Source: Emticicia aquatica (lineage in GTDB: Bacteria; Bacteroidota; Bacteroidia; Cytophagales; Spirosomataceae). Taken from it: a stretch of DNA of 64,000 nt. The stretch covers positions 1,756,001 to 1,820,000 of the forward strand of contig NZ_CAKLPY010000001.1 in assembly GCF_923079645.1 (NCBI RefSeq). The letters are read 5' to 3'. Both the position numbers and the translations under genes were made by a program. How positions within the stretch are numbered: position 1 is the stretch's first letter; every line of letters begins with the position of its first letter. Below the pieces are notes generated by a model, which ran no database searches, was not told the DNA's origin, and worked only from the letters and a program-made list of their open reading frames with translations. This document shows positions 43,234-52,578 of this stretch, piece after piece.

Positions 43234-43608
43234 ATGGACGATATTCAAAACCGTGAAGATATAGAATTACTGGTAAATAATTTTTATGAAAGAGTTCATA
43301 ATGAGCCAAATTTAGCTCCTGTTTTTGATATGCCTCAAGAACATTGGCACACACATTTGACTAGAGTTGTAAATTTTTGGGAGAATTGGTTATTTCAAAC
43401 AGGCAGTTATAATGGCGGAATGATGTGGGTTCATTTACAAACAAACGAAAAACATCGACTAACCACCGAACGATTTGAACAATGGTTAGCCTTATGGTTT
43501 CTAACGACGGATTCGCTTTTTGCAGGAAAAAACGCTGACTTTGTGAAAAATAAAGCCCTCGAAATCGGTCAAATTATGAATGCAAAAATGAATCATGCAA
43601 ACAATTAA
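43234..43608 (+). CDS. Group III truncated hemoglobin
   Basis: A 124-residue protein with the 2-on-2 globin pattern of group III: NFYERVHNEPNLAPVF, then ENWLFQTGSYNGG and ERFEQWLALW. The proximal His should be His67 or His74 in WVHLQTNEKHRL. Group III globins bind oxygen, nitric oxide or other ligands; the role here is not shown. Its stop TAA overlaps the stop of the convergent hydrolase (TTAA at 43605-43608). Confidence 0.85.
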   Translation: MDDIQNREDIELLVNNFYERVHNEPNLAPVFDMPQEHWHTHLTRVVNFWENWLFQTGSYNGGMMWVHLQTNEKHRLTTERFEQWLALWFLTTDSLFAGKNADFVKNKALEIGQIMNAKMNHANN

Positions 43609-44408
43609 TCTTTTGCAGTAAGAAATTTTTCAATTTCAGTATTATAAATTTCGGGTTCTTCGATGGAAGAAGTATGTCCACCACCTTCAAAAATAATTAG
43701 TTTTGAATTGGCAATTAATGAATGAATCTTCTTTGCTTTCTCTGGAACAGTTGCCACGTCTTGGTCTCCAACCATAATTAGCGTTGGGCAAATGATTTTA
43801 TGAATTTCATCTGCAATTCCTTTTCGATAAATTACTCCATCAACTGCTCTAGTGATTCCCTTTCGATTCCCAAGTTTTAATTGATTTTTCCAATATTTTT
43901 TCTCTTCACTACGTTTGGTATCGTTTAAAAACTTTTGGCCGAACATAATTTTCATCACACTATTGACAACTGGAAAATATCCAATATACTTAACGATGGC
44001 ATTTAAAGTTTTATATTTCCCATGATTTTCGATTGGTTCGGGGTCGGCGGTTGTTTCGAGTAAAATAAGTTTTCTTATTAAATCTGGTCGGCGAGCAGCT
44101 AACCTCATTCCAACAAAGCCACCCATTGAAAGTCCAGCAAAAATTACAGGTTTGCCAACTAATTTTTCAATCAATTGGGCAGCATCTTCGTAGAGCGTAT
44201 CCATGTCATAACCATCGGTCGTAACTTCTGTTTTTCCTTGTCCACGGTGGTCATAAATGATTATGCGATAACGGTTTTTGAAATAGTCAACTTGTTTATA
44301 AAACATGTGTCCACTCCATAGCAAACCGTGTGAAAAAACAATGGTTTCATCGCCCGAACCATATTCTTCGTAATAATAATTAACGTTGTTGAGTTGAATG
44401 TAAGGCAT
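43605..44408 (-). CDS. Alpha/beta hydrolase
   Basis: A 267-residue hydrolase: VFSHGLLWSGHMF (oxyanion), IYDHRGQGKTE, nucleophile elbow GLSMGGFVG, MVGDQDVATVP (Asp) and GGHTSSIEEP (His). The pattern resembles 3-oxoadipate enol-lactonase or haloperoxidase-like hydrolases, but the substrate cannot be told. It follows PBP4 (dacB) by 26 bases on the same strand. Confidence 0.85.
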   Translation of the reverse strand: MPYIQLNNVNYYYEEYGSGDETIVFSHGLLWSGHMFYKQVDYFKNRYRIIIYDHRGQGKTEVTTDGYDMDTLYEDAAQLIEKLVGKPVIFAGLSMGGFVGMRLAARRPDLIRKLILLETTADPEPIENHGKYKTLNAIVKYIGYFPVVNSVMKIMFGQKFLNDTKRSEEKKYWKNQLKLGNRKGITRAVDGVIYRKGIADEIHKIICPTLIMVGDQDVATVPEKAKKIHSLIANSKLIIFEGGGHTSSIEEPEIYNTEIEKFLTAKD

Positions 44409-44434
44409 TTTATAGATTAAGGGTTTTATTGCTA

Positions 44435-45877
44435 TTAAATTTCTACCATTAATTTTATCATTTCTTCTAGATATTTTCTCACTTTTCTATCAGCACCATC
44501 TGCATAACGATTAATGATATAAGTAAACGACATTAATTCGCCATTTGAAGCTGTAAAATATCCTGCAAAAGCTCTTGTATTACTAATTGAACCACTTTTT
44601 GCCCTAACATTACCAGTTGCTTTTGAACCTTTTCCTAAATTTTGAACAGTTCCGTTGATTCCTACAATTGGAATTGACGCATAGAAATCATTAAAAGCAG
44701 AATCTTTTTTCATAGAATAAAGAATATCCGTTAAATTATTAGCAGTCAAAACTCCAGAAGGAGAAAGCCCGCTCCCATCTCGAATCATAAAACCTTGTAA
44801 ATCAACGCCTTTTTGTGACCAAAACTGTTTTTGAGTATTAATGGCCGATTCGAAACTACCATCTTTTGAGATTGTATAACCAACAGATTTCAAGAAAGCA
44901 TCGGCATACAGATTAATGCTATTAAAATTACATTCTTTTGCTAAAATCGAAATTGGCGGTGAATCGTAAACAAATAATTGAAGCCGGTTTTTGGGATAAT
45001 ATCCAGCTTGTTTTTTATAGTTTTGAAATGGAATAGTTTGATTGGCAACAATTCCACCATTTTCAAGAAAACATTTTTCAATTTGATATGCAAAAAAATA
45101 GGCTGGGTCAGGAATTGACCCTTTCACCGCAAAATCACTATTTCCTGCTGGAATTGTACCTTGTGAAAGAATCGTATTGCTAAAAGGCGTTCCATAAATA
45201 TTGACATTATCACCCGTTCCTCGCTCCGCTACTGTAACTTTATTAATAGTTATAGCATTTGGAATTTCTGGAACAAATTTAATTATTGGAGCAAAATCAC
45301 CAACAGTATTGCTTTGTTTGAAATAGACTTGATACAGATTTTCGTTGATATTTAAACCATTCACACCAGCCCCATAATAGTTTCCAATGTCACCCCAAAC
45401 CCAAGAATCAGCAAGCGAATTTTCAGGAAAAACAGTTCCATCACCTAAAATAAATCCATTGATTTTCTTGATGCCATTACCTCTAATTTTCTGAACAAAA
45501 AGATTAGTTAGGTCTTTCAAATTCATTCCAACACGTGAGGAACCCAACGATGGATCACCTGTTCCTCTGATATAAATATTTCCTTGTAAAACGCTATCAA
45601 CGATGTTCCCATCATATTCAAGAAATGTTTGAAAACGATAGTTTGGACTTAAAACCGATAATGCCGAAGCCGTAGAAACAAGCTTGAGCGTAGAAGCAGA
45701 ATTGACTGATTTATGGGCATTAAATTGCAATTTATAGTCGCCAGTTTGGGTCGAACGAATTGAAGCTGCCACAACACCATTTTTAATTTCGGTATCATTC
45801 TGAATACTATCAACTAATTTTTGAAGGCGTTCGAGTGGAGATGCAATCTGTAAAATAAAAAATATAAGTACTTTCAT
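44435..45877 (-). CDS. dacB: D-alanyl-D-alanine carboxypeptidase / endopeptidase (PBP4)
   Basis: Class C penicillin-binding protein trimming or opening peptidoglycan peptides in the periplasm. The 480-residue protein has a short signal region, the catalytic SxxK as STLK (Ser62, Lys65), SxN in FNSINLYAD and the third box KSG (AKSGSISNTRAFAGY). The domain between the first two boxes contains a long insertion as in PBP4. MIRDGSGLSPSG is typical. Its co-transcribed neighbour is a small alpha/beta hydrolase. Confidence 0.93.
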   Translation of the reverse strand: MKVLIFFILQIASPLERLQKLVDSIQNDTEIKNGVVAASIRSTQTGDYKLQFNAHKSVNSASTLKLVSTASALSVLSPNYRFQTFLEYDGNIVDSVLQGNIYIRGTGDPSLGSSRVGMNLKDLTNLFVQKIRGNGIKKINGFILGDGTVFPENSLADSWVWGDIGNYYGAGVNGLNINENLYQVYFKQSNTVGDFAPIIKFVPEIPNAITINKVTVAERGTGDNVNIYGTPFSNTILSQGTIPAGNSDFAVKGSIPDPAYFFAYQIEKCFLENGGIVANQTIPFQNYKKQAGYYPKNRLQLFVYDSPPISILAKECNFNSINLYADAFLKSVGYTISKDGSFESAINTQKQFWSQKGVDLQGFMIRDGSGLSPSGVLTANNLTDILYSMKKDSAFNDFYASIPIVGINGTVQNLGKGSKATGNVRAKSGSISNTRAFAGYFTASNGELMSFTYIINRYADGADRKVRKYLEEMIKLMVEI

Positions 45878-46125
45878 AGGTAAATTGGGGATATTAAAAC
45901 TTGACTATTGTCGATTTTTACAAGATAGATAAAAATCTGATTATCAACAAATTATCAATGATTGGGCAAACTTATCACACAAATCAAACGCTTGTTTTTT
46001 CGGAAATCTATACAATTTTAAAAAAAATGCTTAGTTAAAAAAAGAAATCTTTACGTAATTTGTGTTACGAATATTATGCAAACATGTTTTATGCTTTAAT
46101 ATTCTTAATAATTTGATAAAATTAT

Positions 46126-47547
46126 ATGAAATTAACATTCTGGGGAGCAACAAGGCAAGTATCGGGTAGTATGTTCTTACTCGAATTTGACGATGAATAC
46201 AGAGTTTTGATAGATTGTGGTACTGATTTGGAGCGTGAAAATAGTCAAGATACTCCCAAATTAGAATATGGCATTTTTCCTTTCGACCCATCACTCATAA
46301 ATCTAGTAATACTCACACACGCACACATTGACCATTCTGGACAAATACCAAATTTATATAAAGAAGGTTTTGAAGGACAAGTTCTCTGCACAAAAGCAAC
46401 AATGGAATTGAGCGAAATCTTACTTTTAGATTCGGCTTCGCTTAATCAACGAAAATTTAAAGCAATCCACGACAGTAAAAAACGCTCTAAAAAAAGAAAA
46501 GATGTTGATTCGAGAGAATTATTCTTAGAAAGACAAGTTAAGGAAGCTCTTGAAAATTTTGTACCGATTCCATTCGACCAAAAATTTAAGTTTAAAGATG
46601 ATGGTTTTGTAACATTTATTCCTGCGGGACATTTGCTGGGGGCAGCTCATCTTTACATAGAGTTTTCTGAAAATAACGAAAAGAAAACTATTTGTTTCTC
46701 GGGTGATGTAGGTCGTAAAAACTATCCGCTATTGGTTGACCCACAACCTGTACCTCAAGTTGATTATTTGGTCACAGAAACCACCTACGGTGACCGCCAT
46801 CATACGAGTGAAAATAAGCCCGAAGAAATTCTTGGAGAAATTATTAAACGAGCTTGTATTGATATTCCAGGGCGACTAATTATTCCATCGTTTAGCGTTG
46901 GTCGCACGCAGGCCATGCTTTATACACTCAATAAACTTTACACCGATAAAGGATTCTCTCCAATAAAAGTTTTTACTGATAGTCCTTTGGCAAAAGCAAG
47001 CACTAGGATATACGAAAGAAATGTTCGATTACTCAACAAACAAGCAAGAGAATTTAATGAAGAAAATGATTCGCTGTTTGATTTTGAAAATTTAGTATAT
47101 TTGGAGTCGAATCAGGCAAGTAAAGCGGTTTCTAATCATTCTGAGCCTTGTATCATCATTTCTGCTTCTGGAATGGTTACTGGTGGACGAATTGAACACC
47201 ACATTCAAGCGAATATCAGTAATCCTTACGCAACGATTTTGATGGTTGGCTATGCTAGCGAAAATACGCTCGGTTGGAAACTATTAAATGGTGAAAGAAA
47301 AGATTTAACTATCAATGGCCAAAAATTACCTGTCAATGCTGCAATCGAAAAAGTTGATGTTTTTTCGGGTCATGGTGATTTAGATGATTTAATTGATTTT
47401 GTAAAAACTCAAAATAAAGAAAAAACTAAAAAGATTTTTTTAGTTCACGGCGAACTCCATACAATGCAAAATTTTAAAAATACCCTTGCAGATGTGGGTT
47501 ATAACCAAGTAGAAATTCCAGAAAAAGGACAAGTTTTCGAGATTTGA
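46126..47547 (+). CDS. Metallo-beta-lactamase/beta-CASP ribonuclease
   Basis: A 473-residue RNA-processing enzyme of the CPSF73/YSH1-like type. The MBL fold has the zinc motif LTHAHIDHSG, then AGHLLGAAHL and FSGDVGRK; the beta-CASP region contains YGDRHH, IPSFSVGRTQ and ISASGMVTGGR; and the C-terminal RMMBL part has VDVFSGHGDLDDL and FLVHGE. It should cut RNA as endonuclease or 5' exonuclease. Substrates in this organism are unknown. The gene is monocistronic or leads to accA 129 bases downstream. Confidence 0.92.
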   Translation: MKLTFWGATRQVSGSMFLLEFDDEYRVLIDCGTDLERENSQDTPKLEYGIFPFDPSLINLVILTHAHIDHSGQIPNLYKEGFEGQVLCTKATMELSEILLLDSASLNQRKFKAIHDSKKRSKKRKDVDSRELFLERQVKEALENFVPIPFDQKFKFKDDGFVTFIPAGHLLGAAHLYIEFSENNEKKTICFSGDVGRKNYPLLVDPQPVPQVDYLVTETTYGDRHHTSENKPEEILGEIIKRACIDIPGRLIIPSFSVGRTQAMLYTLNKLYTDKGFSPIKVFTDSPLAKASTRIYERNVRLLNKQAREFNEENDSLFDFENLVYLESNQASKAVSNHSEPCIIISASGMVTGGRIEHHIQANISNPYATILMVGYASENTLGWKLLNGERKDLTINGQKLPVNAAIEKVDVFSGHGDLDDLIDFVKTQNKEKTKKIFLVHGELHTMQNFKNTLADVGYNQVEIPEKGQVFEI

Positions 47548-47676
47548 AATGCGAGATTTGAGCTTTGACATTTTGTAAAATATTTGATTTACGTTACACT
47601 TTCTAATCAAATTAGTAACCATTCAATTAAAACAAAATTCATATTTCAATCTTTTATTTCTATCTCATAAAAGATT

Positions 47677-48633
47677 ATGAGAACACTTTTAGATTTTGAA
47701 AAACCAATTGCCGAGCTTGAATCTAAGCTTGAAGACATGAAGAGGTTGGCCTCTGAAAATAATGTCGATGTTAGTGGTGCTGTACGTACCCTTTCTGACA
47801 ATATCGAGCAATTGAAGAAAGAAACCTTTGCAAATCTCACTCGTTGGCAAAGAGTTCAGCTCTCTCGCCACGCCGATAGACCTTATACTTTGGATTATAT
47901 CGAGCGAATTTGTCAAGAATTCCATGAACTTCACGGCGACCGTACCGTTAGAGACGACCCTGCTGTTGTTGGCGGTTTTGCCACAATTGATGGACAATCT
48001 GTTATGATAATTGGTCAACAAAAAGGCCGTAAAACCAAAGAACGCCAATATCGTAATTTTGGAATGCCCAACCCTGAAGGTTATAGAAAAGCCCTTAGAT
48101 TGATGAAATTGGCCGAAAAGTTCAATCGACCAATTGTAACTTTGATTGATACACCAGGTGCTTTTCCAGGACTTGAAGCAGAGGAACGTGGACAAGGCGA
48201 AGCTATTGCTCGTAATCTCAAAGAGATGATGCTATTGAAAGTTCCAGTTATTTGTATCATTATTGGTGAAGGTGCATCAGGCGGAGCATTAGGAATAGCT
48301 ATTGGTGACAGAGTTTTGATGCTCGAGAACACTTGGTATTCGGTTATTTCTCCAGAATCTTGCTCATCAATTTTATGGAGAAGTTGGGATTATAAGGAAC
48401 AAGCAGCCGAAGCCTTAAAATTAACAGCTCCTGATATGCTTCAAAATAAATTAATTGACGGTATTATTGAAGAGCCTCTTGGTGGAGCTCAACTTGATTG
48501 GGATGACATGTCTAATCGTTTGAAAAAAAGAATTTTGAACGAAATAAAAACATTAGACACAATGACTCCACAAGAAAGAATTGACGCTAGAATTGAAAAA
48601 TTCTGTCAAATGGGAGAATTTGAGGAGATATAA
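47677..48633 (+). CDS. accA: Acetyl-CoA carboxylase carboxyltransferase subunit alpha
   Basis: Transfers the carboxyl group from biotin to acetyl-CoA, the first committed step of fatty-acid synthesis, in a complex with AccD. The 318-residue protein has the coiled-coil N-terminus, [92 protein letters not shown] and [10 protein letters not shown]. Normal length. Closed by a strong terminator. Confidence 0.97.
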   Translation: MRTLLDFEKPIAELESKLEDMKRLASENNVDVSGAVRTLSDNIEQLKKETFANLTRWQRVQLSRHADRPYTLDYIERICQEFHELHGDRTVRDDPAVVGGFATIDGQSVMIIGQQKGRKTKERQYRNFGMPNPEGYRKALRLMKLAEKFNRPIVTLIDTPGAFPGLEAEERGQGEAIARNLKEMMLLKVPVICIIIGEGASGGALGIAIGDRVLMLENTWYSVISPESCSSILWRSWDYKEQAAEALKLTAPDMLQNKLIDGIIEEPLGGAQLDWDDMSNRLKKRILNEIKTLDTMTPQERIDARIEKFCQMGEFEEI

Positions 48634-48653
48634 TTATTAAATATAAAGTTGTA

Positions 48654-48689
48654 AAAAAAGCAATTCTGAAAAATCAGAATTGCTTTTTT
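48654..48689. terminator. Bidirectional terminator between accA and the FKBP gene
   Basis: AAAAAAGCAATTCTGA and TCAGAATTGCTTTTTT are perfect 16-base arms around AAAA. It ends in a T-run on both strands. Confidence 0.9.
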
Positions 48690-48707
48690 GCTAGAAAAAT
48701 AAAACAA

Positions 48708-49127
48708 TTAATTAATTGCTACAAGTTCTATTTCAAAAATCAAATCTTGTCCAGCTAATGGATGATTTCCATCAAGTACTACCGTTGTAGCCGAAACTTC
48801 ACGAACAATAACTGGCATTGCTTGCTGGCCGTTATGCATATTTAATGTACCACCAACATCCAATGGAATATCATCTGGAATATCCAAACGGTTAAACGTA
48901 AAAATCATTTCTTCTGAAGCTGGGCCATAAGCATCTTCAACTGGAATATGTACTGTCTTTTTCTCGCCAATAGCCATACCAGTTACACCAGAATCAAACC
49001 CTGCGATAACCATCCCACTACCAACCTGAAACTCTAAAGGCTCACGCCCCTCTGAACTGTCGAACACCGTACCATCGGTTAGCGTTCCTTTATAATGTAC
49101 CGCTACATTATCGCCTAATTTTACCAT
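48708..49127 (-). CDS. SlyD-like FKBP peptidyl-prolyl isomerase
   Basis: A 139-residue isomerase with the SlyD arrangement: VAVHYKGTLTDGTVFDSSEGREPLEFQVGSGMVIAGFDSGVTGM, an inserted-flap segment PVEDAYGPASEEM to LNMHNGQQ, and PVIVREVSATTVVLDGNHPLAGQDLIFEI. The typical flap chaperone domain is present; the metal-binding His-rich tail of E. coli SlyD is missing. A free standing gene, converging on accA. Confidence 0.9.
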   Translation of the reverse strand: MVKLGDNVAVHYKGTLTDGTVFDSSEGREPLEFQVGSGMVIAGFDSGVTGMAIGEKKTVHIPVEDAYGPASEEMIFTFNRLDIPDDIPLDVGGTLNMHNGQQAMPVIVREVSATTVVLDGNHPLAGQDLIFEIELVAIN

Positions 49128-49186
49128 TTTTTAAATAAATTATGAATTATAAATGTTTGAATGACAATAAAAAGTCTCTTGGATTT

Positions 49187-50662
49187 CTAATAAGCTCTCG
49201 CAAAAACCACTCTTTTGTTTGATGGTTTGCCAGAATATACACAAGTTCCTGTTTCCTCAACAGCATCTAAAGGAATACAACGAATTGTTGCTTTCGTTAA
49301 TTCCTTGATTTTTTCTTCTGTTTCAGAAGTTCCATCCCAGTGACAAAGCAAGAAACCACCTTTCTCGATTTGCTCTTCAAATGCAGCCCAAGAATCAACT
49401 TTAAACATATTTTCTTGACGGAAATTGAATGCTTTTTGGTAAATTGCTTTTTGTATTTCGTCTAATAAATCTTTAATATAAGTAACAATTCCTTCGAGTG
49501 GACGAGTTTCTTTGGTCAAAGTATCACGACGTGCCACTTCAACTTGTCCGCTCTGTAAATCTCGCATACCAATCGCCATACGAACCGGAACACCCTTTAA
49601 TTCGTATTCAGCAAATTTCCAACCAGGGCGATAAGCATCATTATCATCGAATTTTACTGTAATTCCATACGATTTCAATTCTTTAATAATTGGCATAATC
49701 ACTGCTTTGATTGCTTCCAAATCTTCATCGCCTTTATAAATTGGTACAATTACAACATGAATTGGAGCTAATTTTGGAGGAAGCACCAAACCATTATCAT
49801 CTGAGTGAGCCATAATCAATGCACCCATTAAACGTGTACTTACGCCCCAAGAAGTACCCCAAACGTGTTCGAGTTTTCCTTCTTTGTTTTGAAATTTAAC
49901 ATCAAACGCTTTTGCAAAATTTTGCCCTAAAAAATGTGATGTTCCCGCTTGAAGAGCCTTTCCATCTTGCATCATTGCCTCGATACACAATGTTTCATCG
50001 GCACCTGCAAAACGCTCATTAGCAGATTTAAAACCTTTTATCACAGGTACAGACATCCATTCTTCAACAAAAGTGGCATACACATCCAACATCTGTTTAG
50101 TTTCATCCATTGCTTCATTTTCAGTTGCATGTGCAGTATGTCCTTCTTGCCACAAAAATTCTGCAGTACGCAAAAACATACGTGTACGCATCTCCCAACG
50201 TACAACATTTGCCCATTGATTAATCAAAATCGGCAAATCACGGTGCGACTGAATCCAGTTTTTATAAGTACTCCAAATAATGGCTTCACTGGTAGGTCTA
50301 ACCACTAATTCTTCTTCCAATTTAGCTTCGGGGTCAACCATTAATTTACCTGGGTTGTTTGGGTCTGATTTCAAACGATAATGTGTAACAACCGCACATT
50401 CCTTAGCAAAACCTTCAGCATTTTTTTCTTCAGCTTCAAAAAGGCTCTTAGGCACAAAAAGAGGAAAATAAGCATTTGTATGACCTGTTTCTTTAAACAT
50501 ATCGTCCAATGCTCTTTGCATTTTTTCCCAAATAGAATATCCATAAGGCTTAATTACCATACATCCACGTACAGCAGAATTTTCAGCTAAATCAGCACGT
50601 TTTACCAGCTCGTTGTACCACTCCGAGTAGTTTTCACTACGTTTTGGAAGACCTTTACTCAT
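49187..50662 (-). CDS. proS: Prolyl-tRNA synthetase (short archaeal/eukaryote-type)
   Basis: Charges tRNA-Pro. The 491-residue class II synthetase is of the type without the editing insertion domain. Motif 1 region [23 protein letters not shown], motif 2 with [59 protein letters not shown], motif 3 with [28 protein letters not shown]. The C-terminal zinc-like tail ends [22 protein letters not shown]. This short form is common in Bacteroidota. The leader of about 200 bases holds an inverted repeat. Confidence 0.96.
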   Translation of the reverse strand: MSKGLPKRSENYSEWYNELVKRADLAENSAVRGCMVIKPYGYSIWEKMQRALDDMFKETGHTNAYFPLFVPKSLFEAEEKNAEGFAKECAVVTHYRLKSDPNNPGKLMVDPEAKLEEELVVRPTSEAIIWSTYKNWIQSHRDLPILINQWANVVRWEMRTRMFLRTAEFLWQEGHTAHATENEAMDETKQMLDVYATFVEEWMSVPVIKGFKSANERFAGADETLCIEAMMQDGKALQAGTSHFLGQNFAKAFDVKFQNKEGKLEHVWGTSWGVSTRLMGALIMAHSDDNGLVLPPKLAPIHVVIVPIYKGDEDLEAIKAVIMPIIKELKSYGITVKFDDNDAYRPGWKFAEYELKGVPVRMAIGMRDLQSGQVEVARRDTLTKETRPLEGIVTYIKDLLDEIQKAIYQKAFNFRQENMFKVDSWAAFEEQIEKGGFLLCHWDGTSETEEKIKELTKATIRCIPLDAVEETGTCVYSGKPSNKRVVFARAY

Positions 50663-51072
50663 TTTTAAATTTTAAATTATGAATTGTTAATATGGGATTT
50701 TATTCTCAATAAATTTTAAATTTGACAAAAAAATATTTGTATCAAAAATCTATTAATATATCTAATTTTCAATGAATTTTACACTAACAGTTTTCGTTAT
50801 ATTCTTAGAAAAAACCTATTTGACATAACTTTTGTCAAATTCTAATGGCTTTTTAATACCCAAAATAGATTGCAAAGATAGGTTTTTATATTAAGTTTGT
50901 AAAAATAATGTTATTATTCAAACACGTATTGTGTAATAATCGTTTTAAAATAGAATAGCTTGGTTAGGAAATGGAAAATTTAAAAAATATTTTTATTATT
51001 CGTACAACCATTTCATAATCACTCGCATCATATACATAGAAATGTTTAAACCCACATTTAATAATTAATACA
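50663..51072. promoter_or_regulatory. Divergent regulatory region between proS and the Tyr/Ser-rich lipoprotein gene
   Basis: A 410-base gap, no open frame of note. It contains a perfect inverted repeat ATTTGACA-N7-TGTCAAAT at 50818-50840 in the proS leader. Two overlapping, opposed promoters are visible. On the plus strand TTG (50870-50872), 19 bases, TAAGTTTG (50892-50899) points to the 51073 gene. On the minus strand TATCTTTG (50880-50873) points to proS. Their shared location means initiation in one direction could interfere with the other. Confidence 0.55.
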
Positions 51073-52347
51073 ATGAACACTTTCAAATCAATAAAATATC
51101 TATCGGTAGCTGTTCTCTTGAGTGCTTGGGGTTGTAGCCAAAAACAAGTTGCTACCAAAGGAGAATATGATGATACTTATGGTTCATCAAAGGATGCTCC
51201 TCAGATTGTATATACGCCAAGACAAAATCCTGATTATGTTGAAAATCAACGTTATCAACCAGAAGAAACTCAACAGAGCCAAACAACTGAAGGAAGTGAC
51301 GAATATTATGATGAAAATTATGTAAATTCTCGTAAAGTATATCGTAACAATAGCAGCGGCACTGGTTATACTTCTGGATTTGCAAATGGTTACCAATCAG
51401 GTTGGAATGATTATGCTTGGAGTCAACCAACTGGTTGGGCTAGCCCTTACAACAGATATGGTTATTATAGCCCATTTGGGTCAAGTTTATGGGGAAATAG
51501 TTGGGGAAGTTATGGCTATGGCTGGGGTTCAAGTTTTAGTCTAGGTTATGGACTAGGTAGTATGTATGGCTATAATTCTTTTTACAGTCCTTTCAACTCT
51601 TGGTATAGCCCATACAGTTCTTGGTACAGCCCTTATAGTTCATGGTATAACCCTTATGGTTATTCTTCTTATGGCTATTACGACCCTTATCGTTATGGCT
51701 ATGGCAACTCTTATTACAGCAATAATTATTACAACAATGTAACTTCTGGTGTTAATGGTACAGCAAAAGCCAATCGTACTTATGGTCCACGTGACGGAGG
51801 AACTGGTTCTAGTACTTACAATAGAGGATTTACCAATTCTTCAGTAAACAATGGTAACTCTGCCGATGGACGTCGTAATTCTTACGGAAATACCAGCACA
51901 ACTCGAAGTAGCAATGGTAATTCTGATTATTACGCTACACCAAGAAGAAACGGTAGTTGGAACGGTAGTTCTGCTAGTGACACTTATAACAGTGGAAACA
52001 GTAGAAGCTATGGTGGAAGTACTAATGGTTCTAGTAGTTCAAATGATTCATATTATGCTCGTCCTCGCAGAAATGGAAGTATGGAAAGTAGTTCTTCTTC
52101 AAATAGTAATTCTGGCGGTTACAATTATTCACGTCCAACCCAAAGTACAAGCCGTTCATCAGATAGTTGGTCGAGTGGTAGCGGGAATCAATCAAATAGT
52201 AGTTGGTCAAGAGGTTCTTCCTCATCTTCTAGCTCTTCTTCTTCAAGCTGGAATAGTGGTAGCTCATCATCTTCTTCAAGTGGTGGAGCATCAAGAAGCT
52301 CAAGCGGCAGCAGCAGTGGCGGTGGAAGTAGCCGTGGACCGAGATAA
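51073..52347 (+). CDS. Tyr/Ser/Gly/Asn-rich low-complexity lipoprotein
   Basis: A 424-residue protein. It has a signal peptide with lipobox WGC (Cys21), an acidic and Gln-rich stretch, a Tyr/Trp/Gly/Ser-rich region (about 105-220) with a short tandem repeat of SWYSPYS, an Asn/Ser/Arg region containing three copies of YYAxPRRNGS-like motifs, and a pure Ser/Gly tail ending RSSSGSSSGGGSSRGPR. No catalytic motif. Similar proteins exist in Cytophagales, sometimes called vitellogenin-like. A sticky surface or adhesive matrix role is plausible from composition alone. It is expressed from a promoter that overlaps that of proS. Confidence 0.88.
   Translation: MNTFKSIKYLSVAVLLSAWGCSQKQVATKGEYDDTYGSSKDAPQIVYTPRQNPDYVENQRYQPEETQQSQTTEGSDEYYDENYVNSRKVYRNNSSGTGYTSGFANGYQSGWNDYAWSQPTGWASPYNRYGYYSPFGSSLWGNSWGSYGYGWGSSFSLGYGLGSMYGYNSFYSPFNSWYSPYSSWYSPYSSWYNPYGYSSYGYYDPYRYGYGNSYYSNNYYNNVTSGVNGTAKANRTYGPRDGGTGSSTYNRGFTNSSVNNGNSADGRRNSYGNTSTTRSSNGNSDYYATPRRNGSWNGSSASDTYNSGNSRSYGGSTNGSSSSNDSYYARPRRNGSMESSSSSNSNSGGYNYSRPTQSTSRSSDSWSSGSGNQSNSSWSRGSSSSSSSSSSSWNSGSSSSSSSGGASRSSSGSSSGGGSSRGPR
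51598..51660 (+). repeat. Three 21-base tandem repeats inside the Tyr/Ser-rich gene
   Basis: Units at 51598, 51619 and 51640 each encode S-W-Y-(S/N)-P-Y-(S/G), with third-base differences, so they are old enough to have diverged at synonymous sites. Confidence 0.85.
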
Positions 52348-52399
52348 GTAGTTTTTGAATCATTCATACTCAATTTTGAGATATTGTATAGTAAATTCG

Positions 52400-52435
52400 A
52401 AAACCTCGCTGAATCATAGCGTTTGGCGAGGTTTT
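52400..52435 (+). terminator. Terminator after the Tyr/Ser-rich gene
   Basis: AAAACCTCGC and GCGAGGTTTT, ten-base arms, with a 16-base loop and a T-run built into the second arm. Confidence 0.75.
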
Positions 52436-52578
52436 CCATTAATAAAACAACGGTGTTTTTTAGAATTAATCTTGAAAATTTATTAATCTTTCAACCTCAC
52501 ACAAAACGCTTATGAAGTAACTCAACTAAAGATTTTATTGAATCTGGTTTATTTTTCTTCAATTACTATTTTAATAAA

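Noticed and set aside
47689..48195. A 168-residue ORF antisense to accA
   Set aside because: Opposite frame of a strongly conserved gene; no promoter or family pattern.
51598..51660. Regularly spaced 21-base repeats resembling a small CRISPR or minisatellite array
   Set aside because: They are in frame and encode SWYSPYS; no spacers and no cas genes.
51851..52351. A 166-residue Val/Leu-rich ORF in another frame of the Tyr/Ser-rich gene
   Set aside because: Low-complexity shadow of the real gene, no start or context of its own.
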